Source: Saccoglossus kowalevskii
Taxonomy: Eukaryota > Hemichordata > Enteropneusta > Harrimaniidae
DNA: 13,931 nucleotides
Direction of reading: 5' to 3'
NCBI RefSeq assembly: GCF_000003605.2
Contig: NW_003143794.1
Span: 32,380-46,310 of the forward strand
The position numbers and the translations under genes were made by a program. Numbering within the stretch: position 1 is the stretch's first letter; each line of letters opens with the position of its first letter. The notes beneath the pieces were generated by a model. The model was not told the DNA's origin. It searched no databases and saw only the letters and a list, made by a program, of their open reading frames with translations. This document shows positions 1 to 8,803 of this stretch, one piece after another.

Positions 1-395
1 TTAACTTTTTTTTTTACAGTGTGCTGTGACTGCTTCAAATTTGCAAGGCAATTTTTCTGGGTCTACAACATGGAGTGTCAGGGACTTATGAAATTTTATA
101 GAATCTGAATATATCTAGAAGTGAAAATTAAATGGTTTACAGTATTTTATACCCATTAATAATGATGAAATGCAATAATATCACTGCACTAAAAAGACTT
201 CAAACAATTATTGTTACTTCTCCATTGAAGGTTATGAGCAGACCAACCTTTACTGGCTTCCTTAATTATTACATGTACTTGCTCTGAAAACATAGCTTTT
301 ACAATTGTTTAAATTAACAGATGTTGTTCTATGTACAATGAATACATTTTAAATAATAAACCTTACTGTATTAATAAAAAATTGTATTTGACAAC
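1..395. other. Non-coding sequence, presumed SAE1 upstream intron or intergenic
   Basis: No exon is recognisable here. Positions 1-19 look like a strong 3' splice site: a TTAAC branch-like word, a run of ten T and ACAG. The sequence after it stays open in two frames for only about 23 and 28 codons, lacks a clear GT donor and resembles nothing I know, so I do not call an exon. The SAE1 first exon would contain a Tyr-Asp-Arg-Gln-Ile-Arg segment, and I do not see it in any frame. The rest is plain A+T-rich DNA leading into the 2A relic at 396. Confidence 0.4.
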
Positions 396-470
396 ATGAG
401 AATGATTCTGATGCCCAGTGGTGATGTTGAAACAAACCCAGGTCCTGGTAATATACTAAGACCTGATTAA
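396..470 (+). mobile_element. 2A ribosome-skipping peptide mini-ORF, probable non-LTR retrotransposon relic
   Basis: ATG at 396 opens a 24-codon frame ending in TAA at 468-470. Codons 9-17 (420-446) read GDVETNPGP, a perfect match to the canonical 2A motif D-(V/I)-E-x-N-P-G-P. It is preceded by a hydrophobic/Met-rich stretch (MRMILMPS), as 2A peptides usually are. In known 2A systems the ribosome fails to form the final Gly-Pro bond, releases the upstream peptide and may continue. Such sequences occur in some viruses, at the N-termini of APE-type non-LTR retrotransposons of sea urchins, molluscs and amphioxus, and in some sea urchin NLR-type proteins. The ATG has A at -3. An in-frame TAA at 375-377 lies just upstream, and the frame closes seven codons after the motif. 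No endonuclease or reverse transcriptase is seen nearby, so I read it as a 5'-end fragment of a decayed element. A functional upstream ORF is a less likely alternative. Confidence 0.7.
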
Positions 471-1863
471 CAAAGAAGTCATGTACATCAAGGTTCACTC
501 AGATTTATGAATGCAGTTTCTTGAGCAAGTATACATGTATGACAAATAGTTTTGTTGCACTTGTGTACTCTGAGATTCTGAACATGGGTCAGTGGAAGTT
601 TTTAGTTGTCAGTACAAAACTAGATTATGGGAAATCACTTTATGATGAGTTGTACCCACATAGAGTACATATTCATTCACCTGTTTGCAGATGTTCCTTG
701 TACTACTTTATAATCAAATAACGGGGACTGTGACATTTCATGTCTTGTTTGTCTACTGATGTGATGTATGCCATCACATGCCTACAATGCCCATCATCTA
801 TTTACATACATGAATAACCATAAATTAGTTACTGTTAAATAAGGACTCGATATACACTACATGTATGGATAATATTATCACTATGTAGACTAGGCTATTT
901 TGTAACTTATCACTTATTTACATAAATTGTCCTACTCTACATAACTTTTGTACTCCCATTTTTGTGTTTATGTTAATTGTCTATGTTAATTAGTCAGTCA
1001 GCCATTCAACCTCATGCATCTGATAAAAAGTGGCTTGTTGCTACAAAAGCTATTACATGTATATCACTGTATTAATTGTATAGAATTGTAACCAAATAAT
1101 ATTAATTTATATATTTTAAATATATTCAAATCATATATACACATGTATCCCATTTAACTAATCGGTGTCACTTTATAAAGTAAATTTCTATAAAAGGGAT
1201 ATAACTGCACATTATGTTACTGGTAATTAGTATGCAAATTATATGCATAATAGTATGCAATTTAATTGCATCCCTGAAATAATTTTTTGAGAGAACACTT
1301 AGTCTTCATTGTTTTAGAACAATTTTAGTCAGAATTGTTTCTACCTCAATTTTAGCCAGTATTTTCCATGTATGTTTTTTCAGTATATTATCGTGTTGTT
1401 TTTGAATATTTAATTCTCACTTTTACCATACAAAAAGAAGATTTCATTAGATGGCATGTAATTTGAATTCATCCTGAATGCCTATTCGTTATTTGATTTA
1501 ATACATTTTTTAATACCGGTAGGCAAGTTTTAATAGTTGTGCTATGTTTTAGTATGGATTGTTGATCTCAAGATGTAACACTATTTTCACGGCCTTGGTT
1601 TAAAAAATAAAGCTGTTAGAAAAATGAGGCTCTCTACTTCACACAGCAGCACAATATGCTATGGAGCCATAAGCTGCTCATAATACACATAGTTAAATTT
1701 GTGTGGCATGCAAATTGGTTTAAATGCATTTAAGGTTTTGCTACTCGTTATACATGTATAGTGGACAACACTGACATTCTATTACCCATTCTTATGACGT
1801 CACGTAACATCATGAAGTATGAAAAGCATGATAATTATCTTTAAAATTTATTCTTGTTTCCAG
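471..1863 (+). other. Presumed intron upstream of SAE1 exon 1864-2035
   Basis: About 1.4 kb of A+T-rich DNA without a supportable exon. It holds several ACATGT words (near 525, 858, 1054, 1142 and 1752), the POU-like cluster at 1231-1271 and another perfect ATGCAAAT octamer at 1708-1715. It ends in a pyrimidine-rich tract and CAG at 1861-1863, the acceptor of the SAE1 exon. A TATA-like word (TATAAAAGG, 1189-1197) is expected by chance in such DNA and has no associated start site. Confidence 0.5.
1231..1271. promoter_or_regulatory. Cluster of octamer/POU-like words
   Basis: Within 41 bases there are four ATGCA-type words: ATGCAAAT (1232-1239, a perfect octamer), ATGCATAA (1243-1250), ATGCAAT (1255-1261) and ATTGCAT (1265-1271, reverse orientation). 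POU-domain factors bind ATGCAAAT and paired half-sites of this kind. The location in a presumed intron about 600 bp before an SAE1 exon would suit an enhancer. Such words also arise easily in A+T-rich DNA, and no conservation data are available here. Confidence 0.25.
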
Positions 1864-2035
1864 ACTCAGAGCTGCTAATATGCTATTAGTTGGACTGAAA
1901 GGCGTTGGTGCAGAGGTCTGTAAAAATGTTGTATTGTGTGGATTGAAATCTTTGACGCTATTGGATCATTCAGTTGTCAGTGATGAGGATGCTTTTTCAC
2001 AATTTCTTGTATGTAGGACTTCTGTTGGTAAAAAC
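1864..2035 (+). CDS. SAE1: SAE1 (AOS1) internal exon: SUMO-activating enzyme subunit 1, first ThiF-fold segment
   Basis: This exon encodes part of the small subunit of the SUMO E1. In known systems SAE1 pairs with UBA2/SAE2 in the nucleus; the dimer adenylates the SUMO C-terminus and passes it to the UBA2 cysteine. A TTTCCAG acceptor ends at 1863 and a GTAAG donor starts at 2036. Base 1864 completes a codon begun in an upstream exon, and 57 codons follow, starting LRAANMLLVGLKGVGAEVCK, close to the human segment LRASRVLLVGLKGLGAE. This is the first beta strand and Gly-rich turn of the Rossmann-like ThiF/E1 fold. It continues with a TLLDHSVVSDEDAFSQFL stretch, matching LDHEQVTPED...QFL in human, and ends TSVGKN (human GSVGRN). 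It corresponds to about human residues 33-90. The Arg finger that SAE1 lends to the UBA2 ATP site lies in the missing first exon. The reading frame is intact. Confidence 0.93.
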
Positions 2036-2138
2036 GTAAGTTTAAAAGTTATATGACTTCTTGAATCAGCATCATGTATATTTTATTTAAAAAAGAAATA
2101 TTCTACTGTAATGTTATTTTTTCTTTGTTTTAAAACAG
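2036..2138 (+). other. SAE1: SAE1 intron, 103 bp, phase 0
   Basis: The intron begins GTAAG directly after the Asn codon and ends in a T-rich tract with AAACAG at 2133-2138. It falls between two whole codons. A second AG follows at 2139-2140 (CAGAG). Using the first keeps the Arg-Ala-Glu-Ala order seen in SAE1 proteins, so that one is chosen. Confidence 0.9.
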
Positions 2139-2395
2139 AGAGCTGAAGCTTCCGTACAGAGATCTGCAGAGCTAAATCCCAATGTGAAAATTATAGCTGA
2201 TACTGACAATGTTGAGAACAAACCGGACGAGTTCTTCACCACTTTTGACCTAGTGTGTGTGACTTGTTGTAATCTGCAGACCATGTTGAGGATTAATGAT
2301 ATCTGTCGTCAAAATAAAATCAAGTTTCTTGCTACCGACGTCTTTGGTTATTATGGGTATATGTTTTCAGATCTTGTGGATCATGAATTCGTTGA
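2139..2395 (+). CDS. SAE1: SAE1 (AOS1) internal exon: SUMO-activating enzyme subunit 1, second ThiF-fold segment
   Basis: This exon continues the preceding one in phase 0 with 85 codons plus two bases of a split Glu codon. The donor GTAAGT begins at 2396. It starts RAEASVQRSAELNPNVKI, like human RAEAS...LNPMVDV. The middle holds KPDEFFTTFDLVCVTCC, matching the human segment with FDAVCLTCC, followed by the aligned INDICRQNKIKFLATDVFG and YYGYMFSDLVDHEFVE. It covers about human residues 91-176 and ends just where vertebrate SAE1 enters its charged, poorly conserved stretch. No stop or frameshift is present. Together the two exons give about 143 residues, some 40 percent of the protein. The remaining C-terminal part is not seen in this window. 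The short GA|GTAAGT donor means that unspliced reading would end at TAA 2397-2399. Confidence 0.93.
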
Positions 2396-2475
2396 GTAAG
2401 TATATTACAGTATATGTAACATGTCAAAAGTTACAGCAAATATCTGTTAGATCAGGAGAAGTCACAATGTATATA

Positions 2476-2676
2476 ATTGTCTTGATCATCATAAGTTTTA
2501 TGACCCACTAGGTAGTCACAGTGACATCACCGAACAAGATTATGTCAATAAACTAATGGGCAGTTGACTTGTAAAAAGATAGATGTAGTAGTTCGCTGCA
2601 AGTTAATAAGTGTTTTGTTATCTTGAATTCAAAAGTTTAATTGTCAAATTTGTGCGGTGATTTGAATGTCCACGAT
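2476..2676 (+). repeat. Dispersed repeat, copy 1
   Basis: Bases 2476-2602 match 4878-5024 in the same orientation: 109 of 127 aligned bases agree by hand count (about 86 percent), apart from 20 extra bases (4897-4916) in the other copy. It opens with a shared 19-base word at 2476-2494. Weaker similarity seems to continue to CCACGAT at 2670-2676, with a small length difference. The copy starts 80 bases after the SAE1 exon. I do not recognise the family and see no coding capacity or clear terminal inverted repeats. Confidence 0.75.
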
Positions 2677-3790
2677 CTCAACAGCAAGCACTGCCGTGCA
2701 ACAGCCTGACACAACAGTCTTAGGACAGCAGTTTTATTCATTATATTTATTCATTTTCTATTTGCCTATTCACAAAAATATCTGCTAATCTAGTTGCGCG
2801 TTTGTTTTCATATTTCAAATTGTGCGCTTGTTGGTGTTGTATTAGCAGTAATTAGAGTGGACACAATCTTGTCAGCTGCTTATGCTGCACAAGTGAGTAT
2901 AATCGTCGTTTTCAACATTTGTATCTGCATTTATTGTTCTGATTGTTGCAGTAATTAAGTTTGCCGAAACTGTTCATACTTAGATTTTCAACATTTTGCA
3001 TTTGATGTCCAAATTCGCTTCAAATTTGGCAGCCAAGCACGGTTGGTTTACATGGTTCAATGTTCAGACGCCATTAGAGTGGAATGTTGGTGTGATTTGC
3101 ATAAACCTAGAGGTCTATTATAATTTATTCCATATGATAATCTCTCTTCTAATCAGTTCTGCACATTAGAATGCGAGTTGACATTTATTGCTGGGAAAGG
3201 ATTGACCAGCTTTGTTATTAGTCCAAGAAAAGTGTTCCGCTTGTAATGTGTCTGAACTCCTCATTTAATATGCAAGAATGTAGGAAAGTACCAAGAAAAT
3301 TTGTTTTGTGGAGTAAATTGTAGTGTATTTTATTTATGAATGGTCAAAAAATGCATGGAGATTTTATGAAAATGTGTGGATGTTAACAGAATGATGTCGT
3401 TTGGTCACAGTTGCGCAATAAATAATGGACTGTTTTGGGCGTAGCTATAAAATGTGTCACTGAAGTACTCACACGTGTGCATGATTCCAAGATTGTTTGT
3501 GCTGTGAAGAGATGCCATTGAAAAACAAGTATTGTGTAATTTGTAGTGAGAATGTATTCAATTTATGTTTATGAATCTTGTTTCTTTTCAAAGTTGTATT
3601 TATATAATAAAAATTGTTCATGAAAATGTTTTTTTATACCTTTTCGATGAATTGAATTTACAAATGATGAGGTATTTGGTTATATACCATCACTCGAATT
3701 ATGTGTTACAAATTTCTGATAGTTTAGGCTTTGTGTTCTATGGGCTGTTGTGAAATCATGGTACTGTTTTGGCATTGTACGACTTGCAGT
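2677..3790. other. Non-coding stretch between repeats
   Basis: No exon, RNA gene or repeat is supported here. The sequence is somewhat less A+T-rich than its surroundings. Short open frames (for example near 3565-3753) have no recognisable product and do not look like coding sequence. Confidence 0.4.
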
Positions 3791-4072
3791 TCCCTTTTGA
3801 TGTATTTTGTGTGACTGGCCGTGGTGTTTGTAAACTTATAGAACTGTAGTATTATGTAAATCTGCCATTTTCACGCTGCGTCATAACTTGGAGTCATCAT
3901 CTAAGTATGCACAATTGTTGTCTCGTGTTCCCTAACGCATTTAAAAATCCCTTTTGAATTTGGATGACTTTGTGTGACTGACCGTGGTGTTTGTAAACTT
4001 TAGTCGAGCTGTAGTAGTGTGTAAATCTGTCACAATGTGGAGTTGCTATCGTCTCTTGTTTACCAACTTTTA
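3791..4072 (+). repeat. Degenerate tandem duplication, period 157 bp
   Basis: Two neighbouring units share the order TCCCTTTTGA, then GTGTGACTG.CCGTGGTGTT, TGTAAACTT, CTGTAGTA, GTAAATCTG and GTCTC.TGTT. Unit 1 starts at 3791 and unit 2 at 3948, so the offset is 157 bases. The second unit has lost part of the middle (the stretch with CGCTGCGTCATAAC at 3873-3886). This looks like an old tandem duplication or two units of a minisatellite-like core. No coding is evident. Confidence 0.65.
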
Positions 4073-4877
4073 AATACGTTTGTGCCTCAACGAGGACTGA
4101 AAAGTGATTTCCATTTACTTCGTCTGTTATAAATCCGACTGTATTAGCTTCCTTCGAACTAACTTCCTATTGCCATCGGAAGCATGTCTACCACACTCGG
4201 CAGTGTAGTGCATATCGATCTTCTTGTATATATATATTTATATTGTATGAAATGCACCCGAACCTGGAAATCGGGTTGGTCTCGTCACGTAATTTCTTAC
4301 CTTGTTCTTGACCGCAGTACGCTTGGCTATGAACTTCCACATATCCACGCTTATGGGAATAGTGCATCATGGTAATACTGTATTGATCTCAGTGGAACAA
4401 ACGTGGCTGCTGTAGTGCCTGTTGTTCGACTTCAGCGCTCGTGTTCTCTTCCTGTCTTAGAGTTCTCTGTTTTCTTTGATTTTTGTTATTTCAATTAAAC
4501 CAATTTGGCGATTTGGCTGTGGCCATGCATTTAGTCATTGTCGGCTGTTTTTCTCGAATTGGTTGATTGTCATAGTAACATACGCTAAGTACAATTAAAC
4601 GTACCGAGTTGAACAGTAGTCATTTCTAAGGTTCAAAATAAACAAACGTGAATATTTAATTTAGTTTAATTCCTTCAGTTAAAAATTGAGTTCACAAAAT
4701 AAATAAATAATAACATATACTTCAAGTTTTCATTAAAACAAGCTCTTATTTTCCCAGGATCGAGGTGGCTCTGCCAACTCTTGTTAAAATCTGAATTATT
4801 TTCACCATTGACACACCTCTATTCACGTAAGTGCCTTTACGACTAATACGTAAGTACGGTAATGTGCATGTACGTGT
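4073..4877. other. Non-coding stretch
   Basis: Nothing is supportable here. A frame at 4184-4375 is open on both strands but its predicted peptides resemble no family and it lacks gene signals. Bases 4600-4740 are very A+T-rich. Confidence 0.4.
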
Positions 4878-5079
4878 ATTGTCTTGATCATCATAAATTG
4901 TGGTCTTCCTTGAAAGGTTTTATGACCCACCAGGTAGTCATGGTGACGTCACCTCAAAAGATTGGGTCACTAAGCTGATGAGCAGTTGAATTGTAAAAAA
5001 ATAGATGTTGTAGTTCACTGTAAGAATCACACAGCTGTGATTGAAATAGATTTCTAATTGTGATTTGTCAACCCACGAT
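4878..5079 (+). repeat. Dispersed repeat, copy 2
   Basis: Partner of 2476-2676 in the same orientation. The shared 19-base word is at 4878-4896 and the collinear block at 4917-5024; bases 4897-4916 are extra in this copy. Similarity fades after 5024 and reappears as AATTGT.GATTTG...CCACGAT ending at 5079. A C-rich tract and a SINE-like fragment follow directly, so several insertions may be nested here. Confidence 0.75.
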
Positions 5080-5080
5080 A

Positions 5081-5096
5081 CCCCCCCCACCCCCCC
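5081..5096. repeat. Low-complexity C-tract (C8-A-C7)
   Basis: Eight C, one A and seven C in a row, in DNA that is otherwise A+T-rich. The complementary strand has G7-T-G8, which could supply four GGG tracts for a quadruplex. Tract length is probably polymorphic and prone to sequencing error. Confidence 0.85.
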
Positions 5097-5124
5097 ATTG
5101 GGTAGGCCCAATCCATTGTTGTAG

Positions 5125-5216
5125 ATTCATTCACTAATGGATGTGACTTTGGTGGTACATTTGGTTCAGGGCCCGAGGTGCTCATGTTCAACCACACCTG
5201 GTGGGTGTCGGGATAA
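5125..5216 (+). repeat. SINE-like body fragment, plus-strand copy
   Basis: The block resembles the reverse complement of 12170-12259. The first 28 bases (ATTCATTCACT...GACTTTGG) agree at 25 positions, followed by GGTT, TGCT..TGTT.AAC, CCTGG and GGATAA in the same order at nearly the same spacing. Overall identity is only about two thirds. It lacks the tRNA-like head and the A-tail of the other copy, so it would be a truncated old insertion. Confidence 0.45.
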
Positions 5217-6710
5217 ATTCATTGAATTACCATGATGCATTTATGATTGGAAGCTGTTCAAACTTAATGGTTTCTATAGCAACATTCATGTATGTACCTG
5301 CAGCACTTGCAGTCAAGAGGCAAAAATGACTTTCAATTATGGGAAAAATGAAAAAATTCCAAATTACAAGCACAACTTGCACTTACTTGAATCACAGAAG
5401 TCTTTCTACGAGGAAAATAAATAATATTTTAGGAATTCAGTAATTTGGAGTTTATACATGTATGGTCTTGTAACAGAGCCAATATCGTATTCTAAAATAA
5501 GAAAGCTCTGGTTTTGACCAATCTCATAGCATTGAATTGTTAATACATTGTAATGTTTTAAATCGTGACTTTAAGTAGGTTGTACTTTAGTTTAGATATT
5601 AGTAATTACTGTACTTATTGATTGATGTTCTTCCTGTACTTGTAACTCGTTAACAGTTGTTTCAGTTATAAATTTCAATTCCAAAGCATTTCCATATTAC
5701 TAGAGGAAGGAACTTTTAGCATACATGTATCGCAAATACAAAAGAAATAAAAAATACTTCACCTTTTTTCCCTAGAACTACCAGTATGTACTAGTGATGA
5801 TCCTGCCATGAACAGGAAATCACCAAATAACGATTCAAAATAAGTCATTTCCATCAATCCATCACTCCATACTTCCCAAACTCCTCAAATTACTGCTAAT
5901 GCTGTTGAACTTCTCTCTTAATTGGAATTATCTCTGTCAGAGAGAAATGCCCGGCAGTTACAAAACGAGTTGCTGAGACTAAGAGGGGCATTTTAAATAT
6001 GATCATGCTTTACATGTACATGTACGTTTTTCCTGATTGACAGTTCTGCGTACTTAGTTGCCATAGATTCAGCTTGTAGTACTAGTTTCCTTTTTGAGCA
6101 GGTTTATCATGTTAGGAATTTCTTTCTTTGAAAGTTATTTCGGTTAAAAAAAATTCATCCAGCTTTTTCTGTAATATGCACCATTTGTACTGGAGTGTTA
6201 GTTTAGCTAATTTAGACAGCTTTCTTGTTCCTCGACTGATTTGTAAGAGGAGATCTCTCACAACACTACTATCGTACGTGTCGTGTTAGATGCGCTGAAA
6301 TTACTATCCAGAGTAGATAAAAAACGCAAATCAATTCTTGACTTTTTGTGTTTGATTTTAATCCAATTGTGTTGAATTGCTCGCATACTGAAATGTATCA
6401 ATGTTAGAAACACGCATGATAGCATATATTTTTTATAATCTGGTTTAAATGCGGTGTACAAACAATATACCGTGGTATTATACGTTGTTCTCTGACATTA
6501 CTTGGGCTTCAATAAGCTTCATGAAATTTCACCCTTGAATTTGTGGAGAATGCAGATTATCCATTGCTTCTGGAGGGCATGGCGAATCAAGTCTTTCATA
6601 TGGTCATTGCCGATCAACATTCCTTGGATTGAAAGTCATTATTACAGTAATGACTGAAATGTGAAGAAATCAGAGGGTTCCTTCCTTGGCTACTTTTCTG
6701 CAAATAATTG
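5217..6710. other. Non-coding stretch
   Basis: No gene, RNA or repeat family is recognised. Present are several ACATGT words (near 5456, 5723, 6012 and 6018) and an 8-bp inverted repeat AAATGCCC/GGGCATTT at 5945-5952 and 5986-5993 with a 33-base spacer, which may be chance. Confidence 0.4.
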
Positions 6711-6724
6711 GTTACCATGGCAAC
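6711..6724. promoter_or_regulatory. RFX X-box-like site
   Basis: GTTACCATGGCAAC fits the imperfect palindrome GTNRCC-(0-3)-RGYAAC bound by RFX transcription factors, with a two-base spacer. RFX factors drive ciliary genes in animals. The site is in presumed intron or intergenic DNA with no promoter nearby, so occupancy is unknown. I judged it from the motif alone. Confidence 0.35.
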
Positions 6725-8242
6725 TGATGTTAGTCACTGCTTTTGATTAACCTAGTCTTCACAATTGTTATCATGTTTCCTTTATTGTGCTAGAACACAG
6801 AAGAAATTGCAAGTATGAAGTTACTTTAAAAATATTTAATTTTCGTTTGTAATTTATTCTTGCTATTTTCGCTGAAGTAGTGATTCAGTGAAAATAAAAT
6901 CCTGCGAATATACCTTTTTTCCTATATGTTACATTCAACTCATCAGATATCAGTGGAAATAAATTGCATACAAAACACCCAAAAAGTCTTTTCAGCAAAT
7001 TAAAATTAATTCCAGCTAAAATAAATTATTTCACAGTATCTGTGTGCATATAATCCTCCTATCTATATTTTAACTTTTAAGTTTGTTTATTGAATGTCAA
7101 GATGTAGTGTTTAGATGTTATACCTCTCCTATGAGGCAGAACACAGTGGTAGTTTTACACAAGACTACATTGTCCAAATACAGATGTACATGTATATATC
7201 AAAATATCGCTTGACTTTTGCTGTATTAACTGACAATTGTCATTATATACTTTAACATGTATGTGACCAACCGGACCTTGAATAGTACTGTATATGTTGT
7301 CCTCAATCGACCTCACTTGAAGGACCGTGTAGAGTTATTGGATGCATGCATATGGATGTAAATGTTGAGAGAGGTTCCTCTTTTACTGCTTGAGCTATCA
7401 GCATTCTTGTTGTAAAACGTTGACTTTACCCTGTAACGCAATTAAAAGTGCGACATTTCAAAGTGTGTCAACTGTTTCTATGACGTACATTTTCTCAAAC
7501 ATAGCATTGACATAACATGTTGTACCGGATACACATTTTATATCGAGGTTGATTAAAATGTACCATAATATCTGTATTTGAAGCCACATTATTACGATAT
7601 ATTAAGAACCAATTAAGAACCAAAAATTCACCATTTCTCATATGTGTAGATGCTCTAATATAAGCAGCATCCCCTCTGTTGCATTGTACCATTTTAATAG
7701 AAGCAGTTCTCTCTCATTTCTGACAAACTTTGACTGATTTTGTGCCAAGACAAAACAGTACATACATAGTTTTGATTTCAACTACTAGTAACACAATTCA
7801 AGGTTACTTGTATTCCAAACATGTATATATTAAATTTTAATTTAAAAAGCTACAAATAATCATAGTAAACCATTTCAAAACTCTGAAATTATGGATCTGA
7901 TTCAAAATGGCCAACATGTACATGTATGTAGCTGAGAGTGATAGGCCTTGATTTGATTCTAAAATAACGAACAGTTGAAAAGTTTACAGTCCAAAAAACA
8001 AAGAAAATCCAAAACGTGAATAGTCTACATTTTTAGTATAGTCAGGGTCCTAGCTATATGAAAATGGATTATCACTTGGCCATAATTATAATAACATACA
8101 GCAAATCAATTTGTTATGAAATGCAAGTAGAATTCAACTTGGTTTCATTAAAAGTGAATGTTTTCTGCTGCACTCTCACCTGAATGCCGAATGATACTTG
8201 TCATGTTTTTTCCATGCACAAGTTGACCTGAAACCATGTCTT
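6725..8242. other. Non-coding stretch rich in ACATGTA words
   Basis: No exon, RNA or element is supported. The TACATGTA-type word occurs repeatedly (near 7186, 7255, 7820 and 7914-7925), and a direct repeat of (A)ATTAAGAACC occurs near 7600-7621. Small open frames on the minus strand have no recognisable product. Confidence 0.4.
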
Positions 8243-8259
8243 TTGACCTGACAGGTCAA
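8243..8259. promoter_or_regulatory. Palindrome of AGGTCA half-sites (everted repeat, 3-base spacer)
   Basis: TTGACCTG-A-CAGGTCAA is a perfect 8-bp palindrome around one base. It places TGACCT and AGGTCA as an everted repeat with a GAC spacer. A third TGACCT lies at 8224-8229. AGGTCA is the core half-site of many nuclear receptors. A CCAAT word follows at 8271-8275. No transcription start is visible, so this remains a motif call. Confidence 0.3.
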
Positions 8260-8318
8260 GTCGGTTATTAACCAATCAGAAACTTGTATTGTGCCAGCTT
8301 AACCCATACATGTTTGGG

Positions 8319-8336
8319 CATACATGTACATGTATG
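8319..8336. repeat. 18-bp perfect palindrome of the ACATGTA type
   Basis: CATACATGTACATGTATG equals its own reverse complement. It is the longest example of the TACATGTA word that recurs across the window; shorter ones are TACATGTACATGTA at 6011-6024 and ACATGTACATGT near 7914. Confidence 0.8.
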
Positions 8337-8624
8337 TATGTCATGGATATCTCAAAAAACTGGTGGTTAGATTTCAATGAAACTCAGTACATTGGTGCTC
8401 TGGGACATTGTCCAGACCTTATTAATTTATGTTAAAATATGCACATATTAATGACATGATTTGCATAATCAGTTTACAATACAGTGTTTTTCAACATCGT
8501 TATTACAGTAAATGTATATATGTATAATTTTCTCTTGTGTTAATGACGTGCCAGACATTTAGTTTGCGTCAAGAACATTCTCAGTGTGTCTATGACACGT
8601 CAAATCAGCTTAGAGGGCACACTT

Positions 8625-8657
8625 TTGCCAGCTTAGTATTCACAATGTAGCTGGCAA
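8625..8657. repeat. Inverted repeat, 9-bp arms, 15-base loop
   Basis: TTGCCAGCT (8625-8633) is the exact reverse complement of AGCTGGCAA (8649-8657). A direct repeat TGTGTCTATG also occurs, once about 40 bases before the first arm (8585-8594) and once immediately after the second arm (8658-8667). It may be a fragment of a small mobile element or a chance hairpin. Confidence 0.4.
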
Positions 8658-8803
8658 TGTGTCTATGTTTTTATTGCAAATATCTATCCTGACTTAATTG
8701 AACTTAACAGAGGTATTTGAGGAAATTGCCTTGATGCCCAATTGCTTGTCACCTCATTGCAACAGACAAGTTTTACAGCTTGAAATTGTTTATCCTATTT
8801 TGA

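Noticed and set aside
1-120. Possible exon after the strong T-rich acceptor at 1-19
   Set aside because: The downstream frames close within 23-28 codons, no good donor follows and the peptides match no known protein. The acceptor alone does not support an exon.
521-721. 66-codon open frame shortly after the 2A relic
   Set aside because: It starts with TTG, is not in a continuous frame with the 2A motif, and its peptide shows no retrotransposon domain (no PHD, endonuclease or RT signatures).
1189-1197. TATA box TATAAAAGG as a promoter
   Set aside because: TATA-like words are expected in A+T-rich DNA, and no start site or following gene supports promoter use.
1514-1523. TACCGGTAGG shared with 12960-12969 as a repeat
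   Set aside because: The match is only ten bases and the flanks do not align.
4184-4375. Frame open on both strands
   Set aside because: Both peptides look random, with no domain or gene signals. Open length near 190 bases is unremarkable.
2476-5079. LTR retrotransposon with the repeat pair as LTRs
   Set aside because: No TG...CA ends, primer-binding site, polypurine tract, gag/pol coding or target duplication are seen, and the copies differ by about 14 percent and an indel. Kept only as one hypothesis to test.
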